The notes beneath the pieces are model-generated. The model did no database searches. It was not told the origin of the DNA and saw nothing but the letters and a program-made list of their open reading frames with translations. The translations under genes were made by a program, and so were the position numbers. From Flavobacterium soyae (GTDB lineage: Bacteria > Bacteroidota > Bacteroidia > Flavobacteriales > Flavobacteriaceae), in NCBI RefSeq assembly GCF_021245985.1, contig NZ_JAJQXA010000004.1:275630-339629 (forward strand): DNA of 64,000 nucleotides, written 5' to 3'. This document shows, in pieces, positions 1 through 9,270 of the stretch. Positions within the stretch are counted from its first letter, which is position 1. Each line of letters begins with the position of its first letter.

Positions 1-64
1 AATTTATCTTATCGAATTAAATAACGGTGATAAGAAAATTGTGAAGAAATTTGCTAAAAAATAA
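1..64 (+). CDS. 3' end of a gene, probable T9SS C-terminal sorting tail
   Basis: Only the last 20 codons are inside the window. They read IYLIELNNGDKKIVKKFAKK and then stop. A hydrophobic YLIEL strand, a turn and a lysine-rich VKKFAKK end are typical of the type A sorting domain of proteins exported by the type IX secretion system (usual form G-x-Y-h-h-x-h ... h-K-x-h-K-K). The rest of the protein is outside the window, so its function is unknown. A strong hairpin terminator follows 21 nt after the stop, which supports a real gene end here. Confidence 0.55.
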   Translation, partial: IYLIELNNGDKKIVKKFAKK

Positions 65-85
65 AAATCCGAATTAGTAGATAAG

Positions 86-120
86 AAGCCTCGCAGTTTG
101 CGGGGCTTTTTTCTTTTTTT
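86..120 (+). terminator. Intrinsic terminator of the left-edge gene
   Basis: AAGCCTCGCA pairs with TGCGGGGCTT (one G-T pair) across a GTT loop, followed by a T tract interrupted by one C. It lies just after the left-edge stop codon. Confidence 0.8.
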
Positions 121-199
121 AACCGAAAAGTTCGCAGAGATTTTTAACGCAAAGTTCGCTAAGGTTTTTTGCAAAGTCCGCGGGGCTTTTTTAATCTCG

Positions 200-376
200 A
201 AAAGCCGCAGTCCAGAAGCTTCGGGAGCAAAGTTTAATATTTAAAATTCAATAGCGTCCAGCTTTAGCTGGATGTAAAGTAAGCAAAGTAAAAAGGGCTT
301 TAGCCAAACATAACCGTTTGGCTAAAGCCCTTTTGTGTGTAAATCTTATACTTCCTCCAGCTAAAGCAGGTGCCAA
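200..376. repeat. Composite palindromic repeat, family TCCAGCTTTAGCTGGA (copy 1)
   Basis: The 390-nt stretch between the left-edge gene and the TonB receptor holds no convincing gene. It contains, in order: short words of the CTTTGCGA type, a leader with CTTCGGGAGCAAAG, the hairpin TCCAGCTTTAGCTGGA (257-272), a perfect 19-bp stem starting AAAAGGGCTTTAGCC (291-309 with 316-334) and a damaged third hairpin CCTCCAGCTAAAGCAGG. The same modules in the same order recur near 35.45-35.64 kb and, decayed, near 56.6 kb. The central stem with flanking A and T tracts could also end transcription in both directions. Confidence 0.75.
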
Positions 377-455
377 TTAATAAACTTTGCGATTAAGCTT
401 TGCGAGATTCTTTCATACAGAAATAAAAACCTTAGCGCTTTTTGCGGTTAAACAC

Positions 456-3119
456 CTACAAACTAAAACTCATTCTTCCAAAATAATAAGCCCCCGTAGT
501 TCCCATTTGAACCGGTGCATATTTAAACACTCCAAAATAACTGTTCTCGTAGATTTGTTTATCCGGGAAAACATCAAATAAATTGTTCGCACCCAAAGAA
601 ATCTGAACTTTTGGAGTTATTTTGTATGCAAGAGTCAAGTCTGTAACCACTTTCCCGTTGTGTTTCTGGATTCCTCCAAAAGGGAAGCCGTCACGAATAA
701 CTTCTCCAAAATAAGTATTTCTCAATAAAAAGTTCCATTTGTCGATATTGTAATTTACAGCAAAAGTCCCCTTGTGTTTAGGAGTATTCGATTCGATCAA
801 ACTTCTTTCCTGCGGCCCGTAATACACATCTTCCTGACCATTAAATATCGACGGAATATTGTTTAATTGATTATCAACCTGATTGTTGTTGTAATTGTAT
901 AATAATGAAAGATTCAATTTACCACGTCCCGCATTTAAATCATAATCAATAACCACATCAAGACCGTTTGTAGTAGTATTAATTGCATTTGTAAAGAAAC
1001 GCCCCGTTTGCGCACCATATTGAGCAAACAAATCACGAAGTTCAGGAACTGGGTCTCCGTAAGCATCATTTCCTAAATTTCCGGTCAAAATAATTCTGTT
1101 ATCAATTCTAATGTGGTAATAATCAGCCGTAATATGCAATTGTTTTGTTGGAGAAAAAACAACCCCAAAACTATAATTTCTTGAAGTCTCTTCTTTCAAT
1201 TTCGGAATTCCAAGCTGTTTCGCTACATCGCTGTCATTTCTAAAAATACCCGAATTCAAAAGTTCCCCGTCAACAACATCCGTTGCAATATTATTAAAAT
1301 ATTGCTGATGTAAAGAAGGCGCTCTAAAACCAGAACTAATAGCGCCACGAACAAAAAGATTTTCCAGAATTTTATATCTCAGCGATAATTTTCCATTAAT
1401 CGTATTTCCAAAATCAGTATAATCTTCATAACGCCCAGCAATTCCAACTAAAAATTTATCTGTAATATCTGCTTCAACATCAGCATAAACACCCACACTG
1501 TTTCTATCTTCGTTCACTTCATTCAAAGGAGAAAATCCGGGAAAGGATTGTGCGCCGCCGTCGATATAAGAAGCCTCTTCACCAGGAACAATTTTGTATT
1601 TCTCAAAACGATATTCAGCACCAAAAGCAACATTCAATCCGTTGAAAATATCTTTATACAATCTCGAAATATCGGCATTTACAGTATTTTGAAGAAAAGA
1701 ATGATTTCCCGCTTTAAATTCTGTCGGGCTTGCATCGCCTAAAGAAAAATTGTTTGTGTTTGATACCTCATAAACAAATTTATTTTCACCGATAGTATTG
1801 CTCAAGTCCAGTTTCCATTCGCCAAATTTAAATTTGAAACCAAAAGAAGAAGAAAGATCTGTAACAACAGAGTTTAATTCAGGCTGAAAACCAAAAGGGA
1901 AAATTGAAGCCACAACACTTTCTGTTTCACTTGGTAAACGTCTAAACCCGTAACCCGTTCCTTTTCTGTGGCTCACACCTCCGGAAGCATAAAACTCAAT
2001 TTGATCGTTTAATGGAATCGAAGCATTAAAGAAACCTTGTAAATTTTGGATTTTAGCATCACCAATCTGGAAATTGAAATCATCACGTTTTAAACCATTT
2101 TGAGCTAATAAATTATCATCAAACTGACGAGATGCTGCAGGATCGTTTGCAAAATCATAAGAAGTTGTACCAGGGCCATTGCCTATAGAAGTTTGATCAA
2201 AAATAATCAAAGTGTTATTTTGAGAACGATTTGTTTTCTGACGGTCATTAAATTCACCAGTAAAGTTTATAAAACCACCTTTATTACCAATTTTTGTTCC
2301 GTAATTCAGGTTTAAATTGGTAGTTTGTCCGTCATCTCTCGATGTTGAACCATAAGTAGCATTTGCTTCTAAACCCGCATTATCTTTTAAAACCAAATTT
2401 ATAACACCTGCAATAGCATCAGAACCATATTGCGCTGCCGCTCCATCACGCAAAACTTCAATTCGTTTAATTGCCGAAGCAGGAATTGCACTTAAATCTG
2501 TACCTACAGAACCATTTCCAACCGTATTTTGATAGTTTACCAATGAAGTTGTGTGTCTTCTTTTCCCATTAATTAAAACCAAAACCTGATCTGGGCCTAA
2601 ACCTCTTAAAGAAGCCGGATCAATATGTTCTGTTCCATCTGCAGAAGATTGTCTGTTTGAATTAAAAGACGGAATCAAATAAGTTAAAATATCATTTGTT
2701 GTAGTCTGAGGTGTTGTGTTTCTAATTTTCGCCAGATTTACAACATCAACAGGAACTGCAGTTTCCAGTTTGCTTTTCTTTGGGTTTCTGCTTCCAACAA
2801 CCACAATTTCATCTAAACTATTATTTTCTAAAACCAGCTGAATATCTACAAAATGATCTTTTGCCACAATTTCTCTGGTTTGATAGCCAAATAGCGATAT
2901 AATAAGTGTTGGGTTATTTGTTGAAGATTTAATTTTAAATTTCCCCAGCGCATCGCTCGTAGTACTTATTTGAGAACCTTTTACAAGAATTGTTGCAAAT
3001 TCTAACGGAATTCCTGTTTCGGTTGTAATGGTTCCGTTAATTTCTTGATTTTGGGCAAAAAATAAACTACTCGACAAAGTAAGAACGAGAGTTATGATCA
3101 GTTTTAGTTTTTTTCTCAT
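456..3119 (-). CDS. TonB-dependent outer-membrane receptor
   Basis: An outer-membrane gated channel that takes up a large ligand (siderophore, vitamin or glycan) with energy from TonB-ExbBD. The 887 residues read as a signal peptide (about 1-23, ending FFAQ), a carboxypeptidase-regulatory-like beta-sandwich (about 26-100), a TonB-box-like EIVVVGS (about 104-110), a plug (about 115-235, with IEVLRDGAAAQYGSDAIAG) and a 22-strand-type barrel to a C-terminal phenylalanine (MSFSL). No SusD-like partner lies beside it, which argues against a polysaccharide-utilisation locus. The plug resembles receptors of the iron-complex/colicin class, but the ligand cannot be read from the sequence. It is transcribed alone from a good TTG-N18-TACATTTG promoter. 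Confidence 0.93.
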   Translation of the reverse strand: MRKKLKLIITLVLTLSSSLFFAQNQEINGTITTETGIPLEFATILVKGSQISTTSDALGKFKIKSSTNNPTLIISLFGYQTREIVAKDHFVDIQLVLENNSLDEIVVVGSRNPKKSKLETAVPVDVVNLAKIRNTTPQTTTNDILTYLIPSFNSNRQSSADGTEHIDPASLRGLGPDQVLVLINGKRRHTTSLVNYQNTVGNGSVGTDLSAIPASAIKRIEVLRDGAAAQYGSDAIAGVINLVLKDNAGLEANATYGSTSRDDGQTTNLNLNYGTKIGNKGGFINFTGEFNDRQKTNRSQNNTLIIFDQTSIGNGPGTTSYDFANDPAASRQFDDNLLAQNGLKRDDFNFQIGDAKIQNLQGFFNASIPLNDQIEFYASGGVSHRKGTGYGFRRLPSETESVVASIFPFGFQPELNSVVTDLSSSFGFKFKFGEWKLDLSNTIGENKFVYEVSNTNNFSLGDASPTEFKAGNHSFLQNTVNADISRLYKDIFNGLNVAFGAEYRFEKYKIVPGEEASYIDGGAQSFPGFSPLNEVNEDRNSVGVYADVEADITDKFLVGIAGRYEDYTDFGNTINGKLSLRYKILENLFVRGAISSGFRAPSLHQQYFNNIATDVVDGELLNSGIFRNDSDVAKQLGIPKLKEETSRNYSFGVVFSPTKQLHITADYYHIRIDNRIILTGNLGNDAYGDPVPELRDLFAQYGAQTGRFFTNAINTTTNGLDVVIDYDLNAGRGKLNLSLLYNYNNNQVDNQLNNIPSIFNGQEDVYYGPQERSLIESNTPKHKGTFAVNYNIDKWNFLLRNTYFGEVIRDGFPFGGIQKHNGKVVTDLTLAYKITPKVQISLGANNLFDVFPDKQIYENSYFGVFKYAPVQMGTTGAYYFGRMSFSL

Positions 3120-3193
3120 AATAAAATGGTTTTATAATAAAAGGAATGCAAAAATAAATTACCTACTATTTATATAGGATAAAGAATAAAATG

Positions 3194-3222
3194 CAAATGT
3201 AATTGTAAAAAACTAAAATCAA
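3194..3222 (-). promoter_or_regulatory. Bacteroidota-type promoter of the TonB receptor
   Basis: On the minus strand TTG (3222-3220) is followed after 18 nt by TACATTTG (3201-3194), matching the TTG-N17-23-TAnnTTTG consensus. The start codon is about 75 nt further on. A second TATTTTTG at 3156-3149 lacks a matching -33 element. Confidence 0.6.
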
Positions 3223-3278
3223 TTTATATAATCTTGTTTTTTATAAGTTAGTCATATCATTTTTTGATTTTAATGAAA

Positions 3279-3286
3279 TATCTTTG
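3279..3286 (+). promoter_or_regulatory. -7 element of the SAM-hydrolase-like gene
   Basis: TATCTTTG fits TAnnTTTG and lies 22 nt before the ATG at 3309. No well-spaced -33 TTG is seen. If it is real, transcription begins after the upstream ATG at 3264, so the shorter start is the right one. Confidence 0.45.
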
Positions 3287-3308
3287 CGTAAATTTAAAAA
3301 GAGAAAAA

Positions 3309-4196
3309 ATGAAATTAAAAGTATTACTTTTTTTGCTTGCTATAACATTTAATGGCTTTTCGCAAAATAATGTATTGGTTTTTCAATCAGATTTTGGTTT
3401 GAAAGATGGAGCAGTTTCTGCTATGAAAGGTGTTGCAATGGGTGTTTCGACTGATTTGAAAATATTTGACTTAACACATGAAATCCCGGCTTTTAATATT
3501 TGGGAAGCAGCATATCGTTTGTCGCAGACAGCGCAGTATTACCCAGCAGGAACTGTTTTTGTATCAGTTTGTGATCCGGGAGTTGGTACCGCAAGACACT
3601 CTGTAGTTTTATTGACAAAATCCGGGCATTATTTTGTAACTCCGGATAACGGAACTTTGACTCTAATTGCAGAACAATTAGGAATTCAGGAAGTTCGTGA
3701 AATTGATGAGGTAAAAAACCGTCGCCAGAATTCAAATGAATCCTATACGTTTCACGGACGTGATGTATATGCTTTTACCGGAGCGCGTTTAGCATCAAAA
3801 ACGATTACTTTTGAAGAAGTTGGACCAAAATTACCAAGTGAAGTAGTTAAAATTGATTACCAAAAACCAGTATTTGAAAACGGCGTTATAAAAGGCGGAA
3901 TTCCAATTCTGGATATTCAATACGGAAATGTTTGGACAAATATTGACAAAAAGACTTTTGCTAATCTTGGTTTGAAAGCAGGAGATTTTGTTAAAATCCA
4001 GATTTTCAACGGAACTAAAAAAGCTTACGAAGGAAAACTAAAATTAGTAAATACTTTTGGAGAAGTTCCGGCAGGAACAGACGTTACGTATTTTAACAGC
4101 CTTTTAAATTTTTCACTAGCTGTAAATCAAGGCAGTTTCTCGGTAAAGCATAAAATTTACAGCGGAGCAGACTGGAGTATTTTACTAAGTAAATAA
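3309..4196 (+). CDS. Exported SAM hydroxide adenosyltransferase-like protein (DUF62/SAM hydrolase family)
   Basis: Members of this family split S-adenosylmethionine with water or hydroxide to adenosine and methionine and are related to fluorinase and chlorinase. The catalytic Asp-Arg-His set is visible as D89 (in CDPGVG), R96 and H149 (in FHGRD), with the family spacing of 7 and about 52 residues. PDNG (112-115) and the N-terminal D28/D33 are also conserved. Unlike the cytosolic archaeal enzymes, this 295-residue protein begins with a clear signal peptide (MKLKVLLFLLAITFNGFSQ), so it should act in the periplasm or at the surface. The ATG at 3309 is chosen over 3264 because it starts the signal peptide, follows GAGAAAAA and lies downstream of a -7 element. 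Cleavage of SAM outside the cytoplasm is unproven. Confidence 0.85.
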   Translation: MKLKVLLFLLAITFNGFSQNNVLVFQSDFGLKDGAVSAMKGVAMGVSTDLKIFDLTHEIPAFNIWEAAYRLSQTAQYYPAGTVFVSVCDPGVGTARHSVVLLTKSGHYFVTPDNGTLTLIAEQLGIQEVREIDEVKNRRQNSNESYTFHGRDVYAFTGARLASKTITFEEVGPKLPSEVVKIDYQKPVFENGVIKGGIPILDIQYGNVWTNIDKKTFANLGLKAGDFVKIQIFNGTKKAYEGKLKLVNTFGEVPAGTDVTYFNSLLNFSLAVNQGSFSVKHKIYSGADWSILLSK

Positions 4197-4223
4197 GTTT
4201 AAGTCATCTTAATATAAAAAAGA

Positions 4224-4250
4224 AAAAACCGCCCAATTGAGCGGTTTTTT
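4224..4250. terminator. Bidirectional hairpin terminator
   Basis: AAAAACCGC and GCGGTTTTT pair across CCAATTGA, with a T run on the plus strand and an A run on the other side. It can serve both converging genes. Confidence 0.8.
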
Positions 4251-4326
4251 TTATAAAACTTTGCGAATCTGCATCTTAGCGAGATTAAAACGACAAACTT
4301 AGCGTAAATCTTTGTGGTTAAAAAAA

Positions 4327-4857
4327 CTAGTTCAAATTGAAAGAAGCTCCTAAACTAAAAGTAACCTGATTGTTTAAATGATCAAATACATCATTCTCGT
4401 TACTATATTTTGCAATTGGAAAGCCAAGTTCTGTAAACACACCAAATCCGTCAGTAAAGAAGTAACGTCCGCCAATGTGTCCTCCAAAGTTGCGTAAACC
4501 TAAACTTAAACCAGGATAAACATCTAACTGCTCAACCCCAATAACACTGCTTAAATTAGCATTAATTCTTGCTTTTGCATCAAAACGATCCTGAAATTCT
4601 GGCTTGTGATCAGTGTAGTAAGTTGGGCCTCCGTGGTAGAAACCATTGTAATTATCTACTCCAAGTAAATAACTGGAAACAAATCCAAAAGAGAAATTTT
4701 CTCCTAAACCAAAATCAATAGATCCCTGAATTCCTGAACCTCCATCTTGTAGATTAGCACCTACGTTTACTCTCATATCGCCTTTGCCGGTAAAAGCTTT
4801 CTGCGCATGAATAAATCCGAACGATACCAAAAACAATAATGTGATAACTTTTTTCAT
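4327..4857 (-). CDS. Small outer-membrane beta-barrel protein
   Basis: The 176 residues begin with a signal peptide (MKKVITLLFLVSFGFIHAQ). The rest alternates short amphipathic strands with Gly/Asn turns and ends VTFSLGASFNLN, as expected of an 8-10-strand barrel. It may belong to a flavobacterial domain-of-unknown-function family of OmpW/OmpA-like size, but I cannot name it with certainty and no ligand or enzyme motif is seen. It is 48 nt downstream of the phosphatase gene on the same strand and probably shares its transcript. Confidence 0.75.
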   Translation of the reverse strand: MKKVITLLFLVSFGFIHAQKAFTGKGDMRVNVGANLQDGGSGIQGSIDFGLGENFSFGFVSSYLLGVDNYNGFYHGGPTYYTDHKPEFQDRFDAKARINANLSSVIGVEQLDVYPGLSLGLRNFGGHIGGRYFFTDGFGVFTELGFPIAKYSNENDVFDHLNNQVTFSLGASFNLN

Positions 4858-4905
4858 AAACTTAAATATTAATTATTTTGCTGTGCAAATTTAATTTTTT
4901 ATATC

Positions 4906-5640
4906 TCAATTCCTACCTTTTTCGTTAGAATACAATTCATTTAATGGTTCGCTTTGCCAGAATTTTTTCGTATCTATATCCATGATAGTTAAAGGGCCTT
5001 TAAAAGCTGCTCCTGTATCAACATTCCATACACAGGCTTTGTTTATAGGCACCGTTTCTCCAATTCTGGTAACAGGAGTATGGCCAATATAAATTTCTTT
5101 ATAAATCGTAAAACGTTTTGGATAATATAAATCATCCGGTTTTAAATTTGGATCTAAAGCTAATGCAGATTCCCAAAGTGTTCTGTCCCAATAAAATAAT
5201 TTTGGAAAGTATTCCCAGACAACACCATTTAAATTGGTAAATCCTGCGTGAACAAAAAGGCGGGTTTCATCATCGAGATAATAATCTTTCAGTGATTCAA
5301 AAAAGGCGATATGTTCTTTTTTTCTTTCCGGAGAAATTTTAGAATACCCTTCAACAGTGGCTTTTCCGCCATGTTTATACCACATTTCTTCATCTAAATC
5401 TTCATGTCTGTTTTCCAGCCAGTCTAAAGCCAGCTGATCATGATTTCCTCTAATGCAAATACAGTTTTGTTTAGTTTTAAGGTCAATTAAAAAATCAATA
5501 ACTTCTGCCGACTGGCTCCAGCCGTCAACATAATCGCCTAAAAATATAAGAGTATCTCGTGTAGTAACTTCGGCTCTTTTCAACACTTGTTCAAGTGCGA
5601 GTAATCCTCCATGTATGTCGCCTATAACAAATGTTCGCAT
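4906..5640 (-). CDS. PPP-family metallophosphoesterase (ApaH/PrpA/PrpE-like)
   Basis: A cytoplasmic two-metal phosphatase of the phosphoprotein phosphatase superfamily. All core motifs are present in its 244 residues: GDIHGG (7-12), GDYVDG (35-40), RGNHD (64-68), HAGF (131-134) and GHTP (186-189). This set is shared by bacterial Ser/Thr phosphatases and diadenosine-tetraphosphate hydrolases, and sequence alone does not separate these. A CAAAAATA, the reverse of TATTTTTG, lies about 24 nt before the start on the minus strand and may be its -7 element. Confidence 0.9.
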   Translation of the reverse strand: MRTFVIGDIHGGLLALEQVLKRAEVTTRDTLIFLGDYVDGWSQSAEVIDFLIDLKTKQNCICIRGNHDQLALDWLENRHEDLDEEMWYKHGGKATVEGYSKISPERKKEHIAFFESLKDYYLDDETRLFVHAGFTNLNGVVWEYFPKLFYWDRTLWESALALDPNLKPDDLYYPKRFTIYKEIYIGHTPVTRIGETVPINKACVWNVDTGAAFKGPLTIMDIDTKKFWQSEPLNELYSNEKGRN

Positions 5641-5779
5641 TTTTTAAAATTTCGAGTAAACTACAAAAATAAATAAAATGATTTGTTTAGGATCATTTAG
5701 TTGTTAATCTTTAAAAATTGATACTATTTATAACTATTGGCAGCGTTCTTTTTATTGCTTTACTGTTTAAATTTGCATA

Positions 5780-6862
5780 ATGTCAGATGTGCCAACATAT
5801 CGAAAAATAATCCATATTGATATGGATGCTTTTTATGCTTCGGTAGAGCAGATGGATAATCCTGCTCTACGCGGGAAACCTGTTGCTGTTGGAGGTTCAG
5901 AAAATAGAGGAGTAGTTTCAGCAGCAAGTTACGAAGCCAGGAAATTTGGTGTACGCAGTGCCATAAGCGGTGTTTTGGCGAAAAAATATTGTCCTGAAAT
6001 TATCTTTGTGCGACCTAGATTTGACCGATATAAAGAGATTTCTTCTAAAATCCATAAAATCTTTCACGAATACACAGATTTAGTTGAGCCGCTTTCGCTC
6101 GATGAAGCTTATCTCGATGTAACCCAAAATAAAAAAGGAAATCCAAGTGCCAGTTTATTAGCGAAGGAAATCAGACTCCGGATTTTAAATGAAGTTGGAT
6201 TGACAGCTTCGGCAGGAATATCTGTAAATAAGTTTGTGGCCAAAATTGCCAGTGATGTCAATAAACCAAACGGACAAAAAACGGTAAATCCAGACGAAAT
6301 TATACCTTTTCTGGAAGAATTGCCAATTCGAAAGTTCTATGGAGTTGGTAAAGTTACTACTGAAAAAATGTACCAGCTCGGAATTTTTACCGGACTGGAC
6401 CTTAAAGGTAAATCGCTGGAATTTCTGGAAAAACATTTCGGGAAATCCGGAGCTTTTTATTATAAAGTAGTCCGCGGAATTCATAACAGCGAAGTAAAGT
6501 CATATCGAATTACTAAATCTGTAGCTGCAGAACATACTTTTGATGTTAATTTATCTTCAGAAATCTTCATGCTTGAACAGTTGGAAAGAATTGCTGTTTC
6601 ATTAGAAAAGCGACTAAAAAAACACAATATTTCGGGTAAAACAGTTACACTAAAAATCAAATACAGCGACTTTACCCAGCAGACAAGAAGTAAAACATTA
6701 CCGTATTTTATTTCAGATAAAAGTTTGATTATGGAGATTGTAGAAGAACTGCTGTATCAGGAAAAAATGAAAGATTCTGTTCGATTGCTTGGAATTTCGC
6801 TCAACAACCTGAATAACGAAGAAAAAAAGGCCGTTGTGGTACAATTAAAGTTTGCATTTTAA
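5780..6862 (+). CDS. dinB: DNA polymerase IV (Y family)
   Basis: An error-prone translesion polymerase. The palm motifs are IHIDMDAFYASVE (D14, D16; Y19 at the steric-gate position) and SLDEAYLD (D108, E109). The helix-hairpin-helix region (about 180-200) and little finger follow. The C-terminus is QLKFAF, a likely beta-clamp-binding peptide. At 360 residues it is full length. TAAATTTG lies only 5 nt before the ATG, so the message may have almost no leader, or the true start could be slightly downstream. No LexA-type operator was identified. Confidence 0.95.
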   Translation: MSDVPTYRKIIHIDMDAFYASVEQMDNPALRGKPVAVGGSENRGVVSAASYEARKFGVRSAISGVLAKKYCPEIIFVRPRFDRYKEISSKIHKIFHEYTDLVEPLSLDEAYLDVTQNKKGNPSASLLAKEIRLRILNEVGLTASAGISVNKFVAKIASDVNKPNGQKTVNPDEIIPFLEELPIRKFYGVGKVTTEKMYQLGIFTGLDLKGKSLEFLEKHFGKSGAFYYKVVRGIHNSEVKSYRITKSVAAEHTFDVNLSSEIFMLEQLERIAVSLEKRLKKHNISGKTVTLKIKYSDFTQQTRSKTLPYFISDKSLIMEIVEELLYQEKMKDSVRLLGISLNNLNNEEKKAVVVQLKFAF

Positions 6863-6957
6863 TTTTAGTAAAAATTTACTAAATGAGGTTTTCCCGTAAT
6901 TTATTTTGTAACTTTAGTTGTAAGTTTGAGAGAAAGGATTTCTAAAATTCATTTAAT

Positions 6958-7458
6958 ATGAAAAAGAATAGCTCTGAAGAATCAACAAACCGGACTTGGG
7001 TGCCTATTTTGGCCTTAGATCTTCATTATGAGTATTTAAATGAATTGAAGGCCTTTTTTGCCGATATGAAAAAGGTAAATAAAATCTCAAGTCAATTTAC
7101 CTGGAACGATAAAAACCTTAAAATCGAGGAACGAATTAAAGACGAAGTAGTTCTTATTACCGATTTAGATTTAAAAATCGTCTTTGCATCAAACAGAATC
7201 AAGAGAATGACAGGATATTATGAGGAAGAAGTTTTAGGCAGAACACCTAAAATGTTTCAGGGTCCGGCGACTTGTAAAACTGTTTTGAAAGAAATTCAAG
7301 AAGCAATAAAATTGAAAGAACCTTTTAAGAAAACAATCCAAAACTATAAAAAAGACGGCAGAACTTATAAATGCAGTGTCGATGCAACTCCAATTTATAA
7401 TTTGAAAGGAGAGATATCGCATTTTATAGCTTTTGAAAAAGAAGATAAAAGCGCTTAG
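6958..7458 (+). CDS. Single PAS-domain protein
   Basis: The 166 residues hold an N-terminal helical segment (about 1-55) and one PAS domain (about 60-160: VLITDLDLKIVFASN, then MTGYYEEEVLGRTPKMFQG, then the KKDGRTYKCSV and FIAFEKED strands). There is no kinase, cyclase or DNA-binding module. The LOV signature GRNCRFLQ appears as GRTPKMFQ, so the photoactive cysteine is absent and flavin photochemistry is unlikely. It probably works as a sensor or interaction module for a protein encoded elsewhere. Confidence 0.8.
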   Translation: MKKNSSEESTNRTWVPILALDLHYEYLNELKAFFADMKKVNKISSQFTWNDKNLKIEERIKDEVVLITDLDLKIVFASNRIKRMTGYYEEEVLGRTPKMFQGPATCKTVLKEIQEAIKLKEPFKKTIQNYKKDGRTYKCSVDATPIYNLKGEISHFIAFEKEDKSA

Positions 7459-7466
7459 TTTTTTAA

Positions 7467-7579
7467 TGCCACAAAGGCACTAAGACACAAAGAAATTTTT
7501 AAGTAAGACATAAATAAAAACCGCCTCATTGGGCGGTTTTTATTTTAAGAAATCTTACTGTCTTAGTGCCTTTGTGGCA
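7467..7579. repeat. 20-bp perfect inverted repeat enclosing a terminator
   Basis: TGCCACAAAGGCACTAAGAC (7467-7486) is repeated exactly in inverted orientation at 7560-7579. Both arms belong to the 'CTTTGTG/GTGGCAAA' word family seen at many other junctions of this window. The pair frames a converging-gene terminator. Confidence 0.85.
7516..7541. terminator. Bidirectional terminator between the PAS gene and fumarase
   Basis: AAAAACCGCC and GGCGGTTTTT pair perfectly across TCATTG. A and T runs on the two sides suit both converging genes. Confidence 0.85.
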
Positions 7580-7584
7580 AAAAC

Positions 7585-9189
7585 TTATAAATTTTCAAAG
7601 AAATCATTTCCTTTATCATCAGTAATAATAAAAGCAGGGAAATCTTTTACGGTGATTTTACGAACGGCTTCCATTCCTAATTCTTCAAAATCAACAACTT
7701 CAACTTTTAGTATATTATCTTGCGCTAAAATAGCCGCTGGACCTCCAATAGAGCCTAAATAGAATCCGCCATATTTGCTGCAGGCATCTGTAACTTGTTT
7801 AGTACGGTTTCCTTTGGCAAGCATAATCATACTTCCGCCATGTTTTTGGAATTCATCTACATAAACGTCCATACGTCCGGCAGTTGTTGGTCCAAAACTT
7901 CCTGAAGCCATTCCTTCCGGAGTTTTTGCCGGCCCTGCATAATATACCGGATGGTTTTTAAAGTATTCCGGCATTGGTTTTCCGGCATCTAATAATTCTT
8001 TAATTTTTGCGTGTGCAATGTCACGGGCAACAATTACAGTTCCGTTTAGCTTTAAACGTGTTTTAATAGGATATTGAGATAGTTTAGCCAAAATATCTGC
8101 CATTGGCTGATCTAAATCAATTTCAACCGGAGCTTCTAAATGCGGAGCTGTTTCTGGTAAAAATTGTTTTGGATTTACTTCTAACTGCTCAACAAAGATT
8201 CCGTCTTTTGTAATTTTTCCTTTGATATTTCTGTCGGCAGAACAAGAAACTCCTAATCCAACCGGACATGAAGCAGCGTGGCGAGGTAAACGAATTACAC
8301 GAACATCATGTGTGAAATATTTTCCTCCAAACTGAGCTCCAATTTCACTTTCCTGACAGATTTTTTGAACTCGTGCTTCCCATTCTAAATCACGAAATGC
8401 CTGACCTGCCATATTTCCAGAAGTCGGCAAATGATCATAATATCCTGCAGATGCTTTTTTAACAGCACTTAAGTTTGCTTCCGCAGAAGTTCCCCCAATA
8501 ACCAAAGCCAAGTGATAAGGAGGACAAGCCGAAGTTCCTAAATCTTTAATTTTTGCTCTTACAAAAGCATCCATAGACTTATCGTTTAATAGCGATTTGG
8601 TCTGTTGATACAAGTAAGTTTTATTTGCAGAACCACCACCTTTTGCCATAAAAAGAAAATCATAAGAAGTTCCTTTTTTAGCATAAATATCAATTTGCGC
8701 CGGAAGGTTCGATCCTGAATTTTTTTCTTCAAACATCGAAATTGGCACAATTTGAGAATAACGTAAATTACGTTTTTGGTACGTATTGAAAATTCCTTTA
8801 CTTAACCATTCAGCATCATCAACACCCGTAAAGATACTTTCGCCTTTTTTTGCCATTACAATTGCTGTTCCCGTATCCTGACAGCTTGGTAATTGACCTT
8901 CGGCAGCAACCGAAGCATTTTGAAGTAAATTGTAAGCTACAAAACGATCATTGTCTGTTGCTTCAGGATCATCAAGAATGTTTCTTAGTTTTTGCAAATG
9001 TGTCGTTCTAAGCATGAACGAAACATCGGTTAAGGCTTCTTCAGCCAGTAATTCTAGACCTTTTGGATCAACGGTTAAAATCTCGCGTTCTCCAAATTGT
9101 TCCACTTTTACAAAATCAGAAGTAATTTTGCGGTACTGCGTATCATCCTTTAAAATTGGGTAAGGATCTTGGTATATAAAATCAATCAT
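7585..9189 (-). CDS. Fumarate hydratase, class I (iron-sulfur)
   Basis: Interconverts fumarate and malate in the citric-acid cycle. At 534 residues it has the two-domain class I length. The three [4Fe-4S] ligands are seen as C103 (PSCQDTG), C222 (SACPPYH) and C316 (GVSCSADR); the spacings of 119 and 94 equal those of the structurally known class I enzymes. SGSNLPAQ and GGTSAE are also family signatures. TAACTTTG about 15 nt before the start on the minus strand is a plausible -7 element. It stands alone on its strand. Confidence 0.95.
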   Translation of the reverse strand: MIDFIYQDPYPILKDDTQYRKITSDFVKVEQFGEREILTVDPKGLELLAEEALTDVSFMLRTTHLQKLRNILDDPEATDNDRFVAYNLLQNASVAAEGQLPSCQDTGTAIVMAKKGESIFTGVDDAEWLSKGIFNTYQKRNLRYSQIVPISMFEEKNSGSNLPAQIDIYAKKGTSYDFLFMAKGGGSANKTYLYQQTKSLLNDKSMDAFVRAKIKDLGTSACPPYHLALVIGGTSAEANLSAVKKASAGYYDHLPTSGNMAGQAFRDLEWEARVQKICQESEIGAQFGGKYFTHDVRVIRLPRHAASCPVGLGVSCSADRNIKGKITKDGIFVEQLEVNPKQFLPETAPHLEAPVEIDLDQPMADILAKLSQYPIKTRLKLNGTVIVARDIAHAKIKELLDAGKPMPEYFKNHPVYYAGPAKTPEGMASGSFGPTTAGRMDVYVDEFQKHGGSMIMLAKGNRTKQVTDACSKYGGFYLGSIGGPAAILAQDNILKVEVVDFEELGMEAVRKITVKDFPAFIITDDKGNDFFENL

Positions 9190-9270
9190 TTCTTTGTTTT
9201 TTACAAAGTTAGAAATTATTTATCTAAGAAAGAATTTGAATAAGGGGCTTGTACGTGCTTATTATATTTA

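Noticed and set aside
456..3119. SusC of a polysaccharide-utilisation locus
   Set aside because: No SusD-like gene or glycoside hydrolase is adjacent; a single TonB-dependent receptor is the safer call.
3264..3308. Upstream ATG for the SAM hydrolase-like protein (15 extra residues)
   Set aside because: The extra residues spoil the signal peptide and overlap a TATCTTTG -7 element; the ATG at 3309 fits better.
6958..7458. Photoreceptor LOV domain
   Set aside because: The fold is similar, but the flavin-binding cysteine of GRNCRFLQ is replaced (GRTPKMFQ), so only a PAS call is justified.
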